Origin: Coriobacteriaceae bacterium
Lineage (GTDB): Bacteria > Actinomycetota > Coriobacteriia > Coriobacteriales > Coriobacteriaceae
DNA length: 64,000 nucleotides
Direction of reading: 5' to 3'
NCBI GenBank assembly: GCA_025992855.1
Contig: DAJPGB010000001.1
Coordinates: forward strand, 1,798,001-1,862,000
Position 1 is the first letter of the stretch. Each line of letters opens with the position of its first letter. Positions 24,702-32,505 of the stretch are shown here, piece after piece. A program made the translations under genes and the position numbers. The notes beneath the pieces are model-generated. The model worked only from the letters and a program-made list of their open reading frames with translations, searched no databases and was not told where the DNA came from.

Positions 24702-27275
24702 CTAGAACGTCTGCTCGTAGTCGCTGTGTTTTTTGGCCGAACGCACCAGGAACTCCTGGTTGGTGTTGGTGCCCTTAAGACCCTTAATAAACGATGCGGC
24801 CGCGCGCTCGGTGTTGTTCATGCCGGCAAGAATGCGACGCAGACCAAAGACAAACGGACGCATCTGCTCGTCGACCAACAGATCCTCGTTACGCGTACCG
24901 GAGGCAACGGGGTCGATAGCCGGGAAGATGCGGCGGTCGGCCAGGTCGCGGTCGAGCTTAAGCTCCATGTTGCCGGTGCCCTTGAACTCCTCAAAGATGA
25001 CCTCGTCCATCTTGGAACCGGTGTCGATGAGGGCAGAGGCCAGGATGGTGAGCGAGCCACCGTTCTCGATATTGCGGGCTGCGCCCAGGAAGCGCTTGGG
25101 CGGATATAGGGCCGCCGAATCGACGCCGCCCGAAAGGATGCGGCCCGAGGCGGGCGCCGCCAAGTTGTAGGCGCGGGCGAGGCGCGTGATGGAGTCGAGC
25201 ACCACCACGACGTCGCCACCCAGCTCTACGATGCGCTTGGCGCGCTCGATGACGAGCTCTGCCACGCGGGTGTGGTTGTCGGCAGGCATATCGAAGGTCG
25301 ACGCCACAACCTCACCCTTGATGGAACGCTGCATATCGGTGACCTCTTCGGGGCGCTCGTCGACGAGCAGGCAGATGAGGTGCACCTCGGGGTTGTTAAT
25401 CGAGATAGACTGGCAGATCTTCTTGAGGATCGTGGTCTTGCCGGCCTTGGGCGGGGACACGATCAGGCCGCGCTGGCCCTTGCCGATCGGTGACACGATG
25501 TCGATGGCGCGACCGGTAATAGAGTCCTTGCCGTGCTCCATGCGCAGCGGCTCGTTGGGATAGACCGGGGTGAGGTCGCCGAACTTGGGACGGTTGCGAA
25601 TCTGCTCGGGGTCCAGACCGTTGACGGTCGTGATTTTGGCGAGGCCGGCGCGCTTGTCGCCGCCGCGCGAAGGACGCAGCGAGCCCTCGATGACGTCGCC
25701 CGTGCGCAGGCGCGCGGAGCGGATGAGGTAGGCGGGCACGAAGGCGTCGTCGTTGGACTTCATGTAGCCATGGGCGTGGATGATGCCGGAGCTGTCCGGG
25801 CGAATCTGCAGAATGCCCTTGATGTCGCGGAAGCCCTCGGCCTTCGCGGCGGTGACGTAGATCTCCTCGACGAGCTCGGCTTTCTTCTTGCCGGTCGTCT
25901 CGATCTCGAACTCCTTGGCCTTCTCGCGAAGTTCGGCGACCTTCATGGCAGCGAGCTCCTCGCGCGAAAGCGTGGGCTCGGTGGGAGCGGCATTACGCTC
26001 CTTGTTGCGTTGCTTGCGATCGCGCTGGCGGTTGCGACGGTCGTTGTTGCGCTCGTCCTTGCGCTCGTTGCGCTCCTCGTTGCGCTTGTGCTGGCGACGG
26101 TTGGGGCGAGCGCCGTCTTCGCCCTCGGCGGGGGCGGCACCATCGGTTGCGGCGGTGTCAACATTGGCCGCAGCGGCGTCATTGGCCTCGGCGCCAGAAT
26201 CAACCTGCGCTTCGACATCAACCTGCTGCTCGGCGGCCTTGGCCTTAACGGACTTCTTGCGACCGCGCTTGGGCTTCTCGGATGCAGGCCGTTCGACGTC
26301 CTGGGGCTCGACGGCATCAGTCGATGCATCGGCGGTCGTCTCGGCGGAATCCTCGGACGCACCCTTCTTGGCAGCCTTAGCCTTGGACGTGCGCTTAGCA
26401 GCAGTGCGACGGCTGCGACCGGGACGGACGTCGGCGGGCTCGGCATCGGCAGAAACGGCCTTGGAAGTCGTAGCATCCTGGACGGGTGCATCGGCAGCAG
26501 TTGAGGACTTGGCGGTCGCCGCAGCATCCCGAGCGGCGGCGGCTGCGGCTGCGGCCTTCTCGGCCTCGACAAAGGCCTTGGGCTTGCGACCGCGACGGTG
26601 CGGGCGCAAAGCCGGATCGACAACGGGAACTTCGCTGGCCTCGACAGGCGCAGCGGGCTCAACAGGCGATGTGCCCTCCCCTGCCGCGGAACGGACCGAA
26701 GCCTCAGTGAGCTCGGGGGTTACCTGTTCAGCAACCTGCTCGGCCTTAGCAGCCGTGCGACGGCGTGTGCGCGGTACCGGCTTCTCGGTCGGCTGGTCGG
26801 CGACAGGAGTCTCGATGGCGGCAGGCGTCTCGGGCACAGACGGAGCTGCAAGCTCGGTCAGAGCCGCGGCCTCGCGCTCGGCGGCACGACGGCGGGCGCG
26901 CACCACCTGAGCCTCGCTAATCTGCGCCAACGCACGTGCCTGCGCGACCTCATCGGAAATCGGCGCCGAGGAGTCAGCTGCAACGGTGAGCTTGGCGCGC
27001 GTCGTGCGCGTGGTACGGCGCTTTGGCTTGGTGGCCTCCTCGCCGTCAGCGGCAGGCTTGGCCGTGCGGCGCGTGCGCTTGGGCTTTGCCGGAGCAGCCT
27101 CCTCACCAGTTGCAGGCACGGCCTTCTCAGCCGCTACAGGCATAGGCGTCGAAGCAGCCTTAGGCGTCTCAGGAGCCGAGGCTTGCGCGGGCGCCGCGAC
27201 CTGGTCCGACGCAACCGGTGCAGCGGGAGCGGCCTGCGTCGTCGTTATTTCGTTTTCTTGCTGTTGATCAGACAC
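24702..27275 (-). CDS. rho: Transcription termination factor Rho with about 430-residue N-terminal extension
   Basis: The C-terminal 420 residues are a complete Rho. The Rho-N helix bundle is LSREELAAMKVAELREKAKE, and the RNA-binding OB fold is GILQIRPDSSGIIHAHGYM. The P-loop is VSPPKAGKTT (near residue 605), followed by DERPEEVTDMQR and FKGTGNMELKLDRDLADRRI. The first 430 or so residues are Ala/Pro/Glu/Lys-rich, with several KPKRTRRT/RRR-type basic patches, and end in an Arg/Asn/Lys-rich block (RNRQRDRKQRNKERN) just before Rho-N. Actinobacterial Rho proteins often carry such insertions, and in Micrococcus and Mycobacterium they help termination on structured GC-rich RNA. At 857 residues this one is very long. 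It is monocistronic. Confidence 0.95.
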   Translation of the reverse strand: MSDQQQENEITTTQAAPAAPVASDQVAAPAQASAPETPKAASTPMPVAAEKAVPATGEEAAPAKPKRTRRTAKPAADGEEATKPKRRTTRTTRAKLTVAADSSAPISDEVAQARALAQISEAQVVRARRRAAEREAAALTELAAPSVPETPAAIETPVADQPTEKPVPRTRRRTAAKAEQVAEQVTPELTEASVRSAAGEGTSPVEPAAPVEASEVPVVDPALRPHRRGRKPKAFVEAEKAAAAAAAARDAAATAKSSTAADAPVQDATTSKAVSADAEPADVRPGRSRRTAAKRTSKAKAAKKGASEDSAETTADASTDAVEPQDVERPASEKPKRGRKKSVKAKAAEQQVDVEAQVDSGAEANDAAAANVDTAATDGAAPAEGEDGARPNRRQHKRNEERNERKDERNNDRRNRQRDRKQRNKERNAAPTEPTLSREELAAMKVAELREKAKEFEIETTGKKKAELVEEIYVTAAKAEGFRDIKGILQIRPDSSGIIHAHGYMKSNDDAFVPAYLIRSARLRTGDVIEGSLRPSRGGDKRAGLAKITTVNGLDPEQIRNRPKFGDLTPVYPNEPLRMEHGKDSITGRAIDIVSPIGKGQRGLIVSPPKAGKTTILKKICQSISINNPEVHLICLLVDERPEEVTDMQRSIKGEVVASTFDMPADNHTRVAELVIERAKRIVELGGDVVVVLDSITRLARAYNLAAPASGRILSGGVDSAALYPPKRFLGAARNIENGGSLTILASALIDTGSKMDEVIFEEFKGTGNMELKLDRDLADRRIFPAIDPVASGTRNEDLLVDEQMRPFVFGLRRILAGMNNTERAAASFIKGLKGTNTNQEFLVRSAKKHSDYEQTF

Positions 27276-27531
27276 AGTGTTTGCTCAACTTTCTTTTCAA
27301 GCCCTGTGATCACATGCTCCCTGCATAAACCTTCAGGGCGGCTAAACAGTCTAGTTCCGTTCAAAACGACGGACATCATTGATCTGTATCGAGATGATTG
27401 CGTCAACTACGCAGCGTTAGTGTAACACAACCGCCGCCACCTACAACTTAGTCATTGGGGGGACGTTCTTAAACGACTAGTCAAAAGGGACACTCTTTGT
27501 TTGCCACCCACAAATCTGACTGCCTCCGCCA

Positions 27532-27681
27532 AAACTATGGCGGTTTACTACGATGAATCGCTCAACCGCGACCACTCCGAAACTTGTTGAACTAAAACCG
27601 CAGGTAGATGCCTTGCACTTTTTAGCAAAAAGCCGGCGTGGTTAGAATTCCTCAATTCATCGTAGTAAACCGGCATAGTTT
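27532..27681. repeat. 150-bp element bounded by 27-bp inverted repeats
   Basis: The left arm (27532-27558) begins AAACTATGGCGGTTTACTAC. The right arm (27655-27681) is its reverse complement at 26 of 27 positions. The arms enclose 96 bp with no coding frame, including a small TTTTTAGCAAAAA hairpin. The size and shape suit a MITE or a REP pair. It lies between the rho leader and the argS terminator. A similar-sized element with different arms is at 55235-55411. Confidence 0.75.
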
Positions 27682-27725
27682 CGTATTTCCAGCAGTTCCA
27701 AATTCATCAATACATCGGCGTTTGC

Positions 27726-27760
27726 GAAAAAAGCCCGACCTCCGTAGGAGATCGGGCTTA
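27726..27760 (-). terminator. Terminator of argS
   Basis: On the minus strand AAGCCCGA pairs with TCGGGCTT, extended by an inner CTCC/GGAG stem, followed by TTTTTTCGC. It is 46 bp past the argS stop. Confidence 0.92.
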
Positions 27761-27805
27761 TAGGGCTCAGTTAAACCAAACCTACACGGTCAAATGACCC
27801 GCAGA

Positions 27806-29659
27806 TTACATCTGCTCGGGCGCGGAAACGCCAACGAGGGTGAGCACCAGGGCGAGCGTCACACGGACGGCATCACAAGCGGCCAGACGGGCACGCGAAA
27901 GCTCGGGGTCGACGGGACGACCCTCGCTCGGCAGCACCTGGCAGGCAGCGTAAAAGCTGTGGAAGTCGCCGGCGAGTTCCTCGGCAAAGTGGGTCAGACG
28001 GAACGGAGCGCGATCGCGAGCACAGCTGGCGATCAGGTCGGTAAGCTCGTTAAGCTTGCGCGAAAGGGCGAGCTCGGTCGGGTCGGTCAGCAGCGAGTAA
28101 TCGACGTTCTCACCGATGGCCTTGGCGGCAACGGCCTTCATGCCCATCTCGTCGGCCTGCTCAGGCGTTACGTCAGCGGCACGGCGCAGGATGGAGCAGA
28201 CGCGAGCGTGAGCGTACTGCACGTAATAGACCGGGTTGGAGTTGTCGCGCTTCTTAACGGCCTCAATGTCGAAGTCGACCATCTGGTTGGAGCTCTTGGA
28301 GATGAGCGTGTAGCGAGCGGCATCGGAGCCGACCTCGTCGACGAGCTCCTGCAGGGTCACCATGGTGCCCTTGCGCTTGGACATACGGACGGGCTTGCCG
28401 TTACGCAGCAGGTTGACGAGCTGGCCCAGTAGAACCTCGAACTTGCCGGGGTAACCCAGAGCGTCGCAGACGCAGCGGACGCGCTCGATGTAACCGTGGT
28501 GGTCGGCGCCCCAGATGTCGATGACGTGATCGACGCGCTGGAACTTATCCCAGTGATAGGCGACGTCGGAGGCGAAGTAGGTGTACTCGCCGTCGGACTT
28601 GATCAGGACGCGGTCCTTGTCGTCGCCCAAATCGGTGGAGCGGAACCACAGGGCGCCGTCCTTGGTGTAGAGGTAGCCCATCTTGTCGAGCTTCTCAAAA
28701 GCGCGGTCGACGGCGGAGGTGCCGGCGGTCTCGCCCTCGGTGTCCTTCACATACAGCGAGCGCTCGGAGTACCAACGATCGAAGTCGCAGTTGACGGCGT
28801 GGCAGAGGTCGCGCATGTTGTCGACCATCTTCACGTAGCCGCGCTCACGGAAGCTCTCCATACGCTCCTGCGGATCGGCGTCGACCCACTTGTCGCCGTC
28901 GGTGCGCCAGAACTCGGCGGCCTCGTCGATGATGTAGTCGCCGCCGTAAGAGTCCTTGCCCAAGGTCTCGGCAAAGTTGTCCTGATACGGATGGGTCTCG
29001 GGGTGCTCGTCGTTCTCGTCGGCAACAAAGGCGTCACGGTCGGCGATCAGCAGCTTGTGAGCCTCGTCGATATCAACGCCCTGCTTGGCGATGATGTCGG
29101 CAAGCTGCATATAGCGCGTGCTGATGGAGTTGCCGAAGGTGTTCATCTGAGAGCCATGGTCATTGATGTAGAACTCACGCTGGATGTCGTAACCGGCGTG
29201 GTCCATGACGCGGCAAAGGGAGTCGCCCAGAGCGGCCCAGCGGCCGTGACCAATGTGCATGGGGCCGACGGGGTTGGCGGAAACGAACTCGACCTGGGTC
29301 TTCAGGCCACCACCGACGTTGGACTTAGCGAAGTCCATGCCCTTCTCGCGAGCCTCGCCAAAGATGGCATTCTTGACGGCAACGGAGAGGTAGAAGTTGA
29401 TGAAACCGGGGCCTGCGATCTCAACCTTCTCGATCGCGGGATCCTCGGGCATATGGGCAACGATGGCCTCGGCGATCTTGCGCGGGGCGCAGTGGGCCAG
29501 CTTGGCGGACTTCAGGGCCATGGTAGAGGTCCACTCGCCATGAGAAGTGTCAGCCGGTCGCTCGATAGCGCAATCGTCAAGTTCAAATGCGGAAAGGTCG
29601 CCGGCCTCCTGGGCCGCAGCAAGCGCAGCGCGTACCAGCTCTTCAATCTTCTCGGGCAT
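27806..29659 (-). CDS. argS: Arginyl-tRNA synthetase
   Basis: The 617-residue class I synthetase attaches Arg to tRNA-Arg. NPVGPMHIGHGRWAALGD contains the HIGH motif near residue 135. VRMSKRKGTMVTL is the KMSKS loop in the Arg form. The C-terminal DALR anticodon-binding domain is present (LPSEGRPVDPELSRARLAACDAV). AAGGAGG seven bases before the ATG fixes the start at 29659; the longer frame upstream is non-coding. It is divergent from the CarD-like gene. Confidence 0.96.
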   Translation of the reverse strand: MPEKIEELVRAALAAAQEAGDLSAFELDDCAIERPADTSHGEWTSTMALKSAKLAHCAPRKIAEAIVAHMPEDPAIEKVEIAGPGFINFYLSVAVKNAIFGEAREKGMDFAKSNVGGGLKTQVEFVSANPVGPMHIGHGRWAALGDSLCRVMDHAGYDIQREFYINDHGSQMNTFGNSISTRYMQLADIIAKQGVDIDEAHKLLIADRDAFVADENDEHPETHPYQDNFAETLGKDSYGGDYIIDEAAEFWRTDGDKWVDADPQERMESFRERGYVKMVDNMRDLCHAVNCDFDRWYSERSLYVKDTEGETAGTSAVDRAFEKLDKMGYLYTKDGALWFRSTDLGDDKDRVLIKSDGEYTYFASDVAYHWDKFQRVDHVIDIWGADHHGYIERVRCVCDALGYPGKFEVLLGQLVNLLRNGKPVRMSKRKGTMVTLQELVDEVGSDAARYTLISKSSNQMVDFDIEAVKKRDNSNPVYYVQYAHARVCSILRRAADVTPEQADEMGMKAVAAKAIGENVDYSLLTDPTELALSRKLNELTDLIASCARDRAPFRLTHFAEELAGDFHSFYAACQVLPSEGRPVDPELSRARLAACDAVRVTLALVLTLVGVSAPEQM

Positions 29660-30001
29660 AGATCCTCCTTGTGTTAAAGCCCCCGAGCTCTTGGTCACTC
29701 GTAGGGCAAAAGCCAGAGTTTGTAGCACTCTATCACAAGCGACGGGCACTGTCGCAGGGTAAAGCCAATCGAAATTGCATATGCACAAAATTGACTACAG
29801 CTTGTATGGAGTCACTCAAAGATGCCGGTCTGCCTGCAGATTATGCACGCGTTGAAAATGCATAAAGGTGTGAATGAGCTGTCTCTTTTGTCGAATACTC
29901 TTACCTATCAGAGTTGTGTGCTTTTCCTGCATAAAGCGAGGATTTGCGCACGTCAGCGTGTTATTCTAGACATACGTAAATTCGTATAAGTTGGAGGTAG
30001 C
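29660..30001. promoter_or_regulatory. Divergent argS/carD-like control region with repeated TGCATA motifs
   Basis: These 342 bp hold no gene. TGCATATGCA (29776-29785) is a perfect 10-bp palindrome. TTATGCA (29841-29847) and TGCATAA (29859-29865) form an inverted pair, and another TGCATAA lies at 29928-29934. AT-rich TGCAT palindromes resemble ArgR boxes of Gram-positive bacteria, which would suit argS; that link is an inference. ATACG/CGTAT arms at 29972-29987 form a further small palindrome. Confidence 0.35.
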
Positions 30002-30487
30002 ATGTTCTCAATCGGTCAACACGTCATTCATCCGGGTCAGGGAGTCTGCACCGTCGTCGGTTTTAGGGACGACACGCCGCAGCCCATGTTGTTGCTCGAG
30101 GCCAAGCAGGGGCATGCGCAGACGATCCTTATGTACCCCGTGGCGCAGGCCGACCGTCTGCATGCCGCCATCTCTCAGCAAGATGCCGAGCATCTGCTGA
30201 GCCACTATGACGAGCTGGAGTGCGACACCTTTACCGAGCGCAACAGCTCGCTTGAAGAGACACACTTTAAGCAGCAGCTCAAGCTGGGCGCGCCCGAGAC
30301 GGTCCGCGTGGCAAAGACCATGATGCACCGCATTCGCCAGGCCGAGGAAGCCGATAAAAAGCCCAGCTCTTACTATATGCGTGTACTCAAGGAAGCCAAG
30401 CGCCGCTCCATCGAGGAGTTCGCCGTGGCATTGGGCGTCACCGAGGAGGCCGCCGAAGCCCGCCTAGCCCAAGCCGCCCTTAACTAA
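30002..30487 (+). CDS. CarD-like transcriptional regulator
   Basis: The 161-residue protein begins with the CarD/TRCF RNA-polymerase-interacting domain: FSIGQHVIHPGQGVCTVVGF, then LMYPVAQADRLHAAIS. A helical C-terminal half follows (FKQQLKLGAPETVRVAKTMM, SSYYMRVLKEAKRRSIEEFA). CarD proteins bind the RNA polymerase beta subunit and stabilise the open complex, often at rRNA promoters. The N-terminal part is more diverged than mycobacterial CarD. TTGGAGG precedes the ATG. The stop codon touches a family A palindrome, which together with the next hairpin ends the transcript. Confidence 0.88.
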   Translation: MFSIGQHVIHPGQGVCTVVGFRDDTPQPMLLLEAKQGHAQTILMYPVAQADRLHAAISQQDAEHLLSHYDELECDTFTERNSSLEETHFKQQLKLGAPETVRVAKTMMHRIRQAEEADKKPSSYYMRVLKEAKRRSIEEFAVALGVTEEAAEARLAQAALN

Positions 30488-30522
30488 CCTGCCAAAAAGG
30501 GACAGGTTTATTTTGGCAGGTT
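30486..30522 (+). repeat. REP-like palindrome family A, copy 1
   Basis: AACCTGCCAAAA (30486-30497) and TTTTGGCAGGTT (30511-30522) are perfect 12-bp arms around the 13-nt loop AGGGACAGGTTTA, followed by TTATCTG. It begins at the carD-like stop codon and lies 322 bp upstream of the intact RAYT gene. Copies 2 and 3 are in the opposite orientation at 31700 and 32469. Confidence 0.85.
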
Positions 30523-30553
30523 TTATCTGGCCAAACGTCGATGAACAATTAGT

Positions 30554-30600
30554 AAATGGCCGGGCGCTCCGTTTTATTTTGAGCGCCCGGCCATTTTTCT
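30554..30600 (+). terminator. Strong terminator after the carD-like gene
   Basis: AAATGGCCGGGCGCTC (30554-30569) pairs perfectly over 16 bp with GAGCGCCCGGCCATTT (30581-30596), followed by TTCT. It may also serve leftward because its 5' side is A-rich. Confidence 0.9.
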
Positions 30601-30843
30601 ATCTACGTAGAAATGCGTGAAGCCCATTTGCGACGTCTTCACACAAGAACAATCCAGCTCGACGCTGGCAACGTCCGCATCCGCATCGAGGGCTCTCACC
30701 CCGCTCAATTACCATTAAAAAGCATCAATTTGAAAACGCAATAACATTTCGGCAGGTAGCAGCTATAGTCGGTGAACTGAATCTCGACAACCAATACCTC
30801 CCAATAAGGTATCTTCAGCCCATCCGAGCTAAAAGGAGGGGCC

Positions 30844-31602
30844 ATGCCGAGAAAACCTCGTTCAAAGTCACCGACTGGTTTTTTCCACGTCACATTGCGC
30901 GGGAACGGAGGGCAATTGCTGTTTGACGGTGACGAGGACCGAATCGCCTTGCTTCAAATCCTCGATGCGATCCTCCCCAAACACAATATTGAGCTTATCG
31001 CTTGGTGCCTTATGGGAAATCACATTCATCTGCTCGTCGACGATCCGGACGACCGCAAGAGCGACGCGATGCACGCGATAGCCGTATCGTATGCGGGCAG
31101 GTACAATGCACGCGCGGGTCATATCGGCCACGTATTTCAGGAGCGCTTCTGGGATTCGCCGATTAAATCGGAGGAGTATCTGCTCGAAGCAATTCGATAT
31201 ATTCATTTGAATCCTCAAAAAGCAGGACTGGCGACATATGACGACTATCCATGGAGCAGCCATCGTGAGTACCTAATGGGAGCAAGGTCTCGGCCGCATG
31301 TCACCGGGGACGTTGTCGACGCACTTTTTCCGACGCCGCGCTCATATCTCAAGTTCATGAAAAGTGTACCCACGCTGCCCTATCGTCCGAGCGCAACGGC
31401 AAAAGTGCGAGAGGAAGATCTAAGTGAATTTGGTGCGGCAGTCGTGCAAAACGTCGCGGGATGTGCGCCCACAGAACTCAAATCCATCTCCAAGGCACTT
31501 CGCAACGAAGCGATACTGGCCCTTCGAAAAGAAGGGCTGACGATCAAACAGGTTCAGTTATTAACCGGGTTGGGAACGTGGATTATAAAGAATGCCGCAT
31601 AG
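30844..31602 (+). CDS. REP-associated tyrosine transposase (RAYT/TnpA-REP)
   Basis: The 252-residue Y1/HUH transposase of the REP-associated type is apparently intact. FFHVTLRGNGGQLLFDGDED and AWCLMGNHIHLLV give the HUH pair H60/H62, and GHIGHVFQERFWDSPIKSEE is conserved. EEYLLEAIRYIHLNPQKAG provides Tyr112 and Tyr119, one of which should be the nucleophile. YPWSSHREYL follows, then a C-terminal helix-turn-helix (LTIKQVQLLTGLGTWII). RAYTs nick and process REP palindromes in single strands. AAAAGGAGGGG precedes the ATG. Family A palindromes lie on both sides. Confidence 0.9.
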   Translation: MPRKPRSKSPTGFFHVTLRGNGGQLLFDGDEDRIALLQILDAILPKHNIELIAWCLMGNHIHLLVDDPDDRKSDAMHAIAVSYAGRYNARAGHIGHVFQERFWDSPIKSEEYLLEAIRYIHLNPQKAGLATYDDYPWSSHREYLMGARSRPHVTGDVVDALFPTPRSYLKFMKSVPTLPYRPSATAKVREEDLSEFGAAVVQNVAGCAPTELKSISKALRNEAILALRKEGLTIKQVQLLTGLGTWIIKNAA

Positions 31603-31648
31603 TCACCTGCCGGCAACGACAGAATAGTCCCGAGGCGTCACAAGAAAA

Positions 31649-31692
31649 CGGAAACGCCTCCGCAGCTAAGAACTACAACGGAGGCGTTTCCG
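31649..31692. terminator. Perfect 14-bp hairpin downstream of the RAYT gene
   Basis: CGGAAACGCCTCCG (31649-31662) and CGGAGGCGTTTCCG (31679-31692) with a 16-nt loop. There is no T-run. It directly abuts family A copy 2 and may be part of the same mobile unit or a RAYT terminator. Confidence 0.65.
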
Positions 31693-31699
31693 CAGATAA

Positions 31700-31736
31700 A
31701 ACATGCCAAAATAAACCTGTCCCTTTTTGGCAGGTT
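31700..31736 (-). repeat. REP-like palindrome family A, copy 2
   Basis: This is the reverse-complement orientation of copy 1 with one change (AACATGCC for AACCTGCC); the loop TAAACCTGTCCCT is identical. Its last two bases overlap the stop codon of the HD-domain gene, so read from that gene it is a stop-linked hairpin followed by TTTTATCTG. Confidence 0.85.
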
Positions 31737-32334
31737 AGGCCTGGAAGGTGTCGCGGTCGGGCGCGAAGGACTGCATGGCCGCGATGGTGCGGTCAAAGAG
31801 CTCGGGGAGCTCCCAGCCCAGCATCTCGGCGCCCTGCGAAATCACGTCGCGCGAGCAGCCGGCGGCAAAGCGTTTGTCCTTGAACTTCTTCTTGAGCGAC
31901 TTGGTCGTAAAGTCCATGACACTCTTGCTTGGGCGCATGATGACGGCGGCACCGATCAAGCCGGTGAGCTCGTCGCAGGCAAACAGAATCTTCTCCATCT
32001 GCAGTTCGGGCTTAGGCAGTGAAGCATTGAAATCGGACGTGTGCGTCTGGATAGCGCGGATGAGCTCGGGCGATGCGCCCTCGCCTTCAAGGATCTCGGC
32101 CGCATAGATGGTGTGGTTCATGGGGTCGTCCTCATGCTCCTCCCAATCCAAGTCGTGCAGCAGGCCGACGATGCCCCAGAACTCCTCGTTCTCGGGGTCG
32201 AACTCGCGCGCAAAATAGCGCATGGTGCCCTCGACGGTCTCACCGTGGGTGATGTGGAACGGGTCCTTGTTGTGCTCGTTGAGCAGTTCGAACGCGCGGT
32301 CGCGGGTGATTCCGGCGGAAAGCGTCTGGGACAT
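31735..32334 (-). CDS. HD-domain metal-dependent phosphohydrolase-like protein
   Basis: The 199-residue protein shows the HD-superfamily order H...HD...D: HITHGETVEGTMRYF, GLLHDLDWEE (HD pair), then MNHTIYAAEIL and the late FACDELTGLIGAAV. Close relatives are annotated only as HD-domain or hydrolase proteins acting on nucleotides or phosphoesters; the substrate is unknown. AGGAGG lies before the ATG at 32334, and the longer upstream frame is rejected. It ends inside family A copy 2. Confidence 0.85.
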   Translation of the reverse strand: MSQTLSAGITRDRAFELLNEHNKDPFHITHGETVEGTMRYFAREFDPENEEFWGIVGLLHDLDWEEHEDDPMNHTIYAAEILEGEGASPELIRAIQTHTSDFNASLPKPELQMEKILFACDELTGLIGAAVIMRPSKSVMDFTTKSLKKKFKDKRFAAGCSRDVISQGAEMLGWELPELFDRTIAAMQSFAPDRDTFQA

Positions 32335-32468
32335 GGCAATACCTCCTGGTGATTCGGTGCTAGGACACGGTGTCACTATCGTATATCGCCGCGGCTCAAG
32401 CCGAAAGGCAGAAAAGGTTTGAGGAGAAAAAAGCCGGGCGAACGTGTGCCCGGCAAAACCGCAGATAA

Positions 32469-32505
32469 AACCTGCCAAAATAAACCTGTCCCTTTTTGGT
32501 AGGTT
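32469..32505 (-). repeat. REP-like palindrome family A, copy 3
   Basis: Same orientation as copy 2, with arms AACCTGCCAAAA (32469-32480) and TTTTGGTAGGTT (one change). It ends exactly at the proA stop codon. The 5' context GCAGATAAAACCTGCC matches that of copy 2. Confidence 0.85.

Larger units (their letters stand above)
27276..27805. other. 530-bp non-coding region between rho and argS
   Basis: No credible coding frame is seen. From the rho side it holds the rho leader and promoter area, then a GGGACACTCTTTG motif near 27488 that recurs at about 48020. After that come the 150-bp inverted-repeat element (27532-27681) and the argS terminator (27726-27760). Confidence 0.6.
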
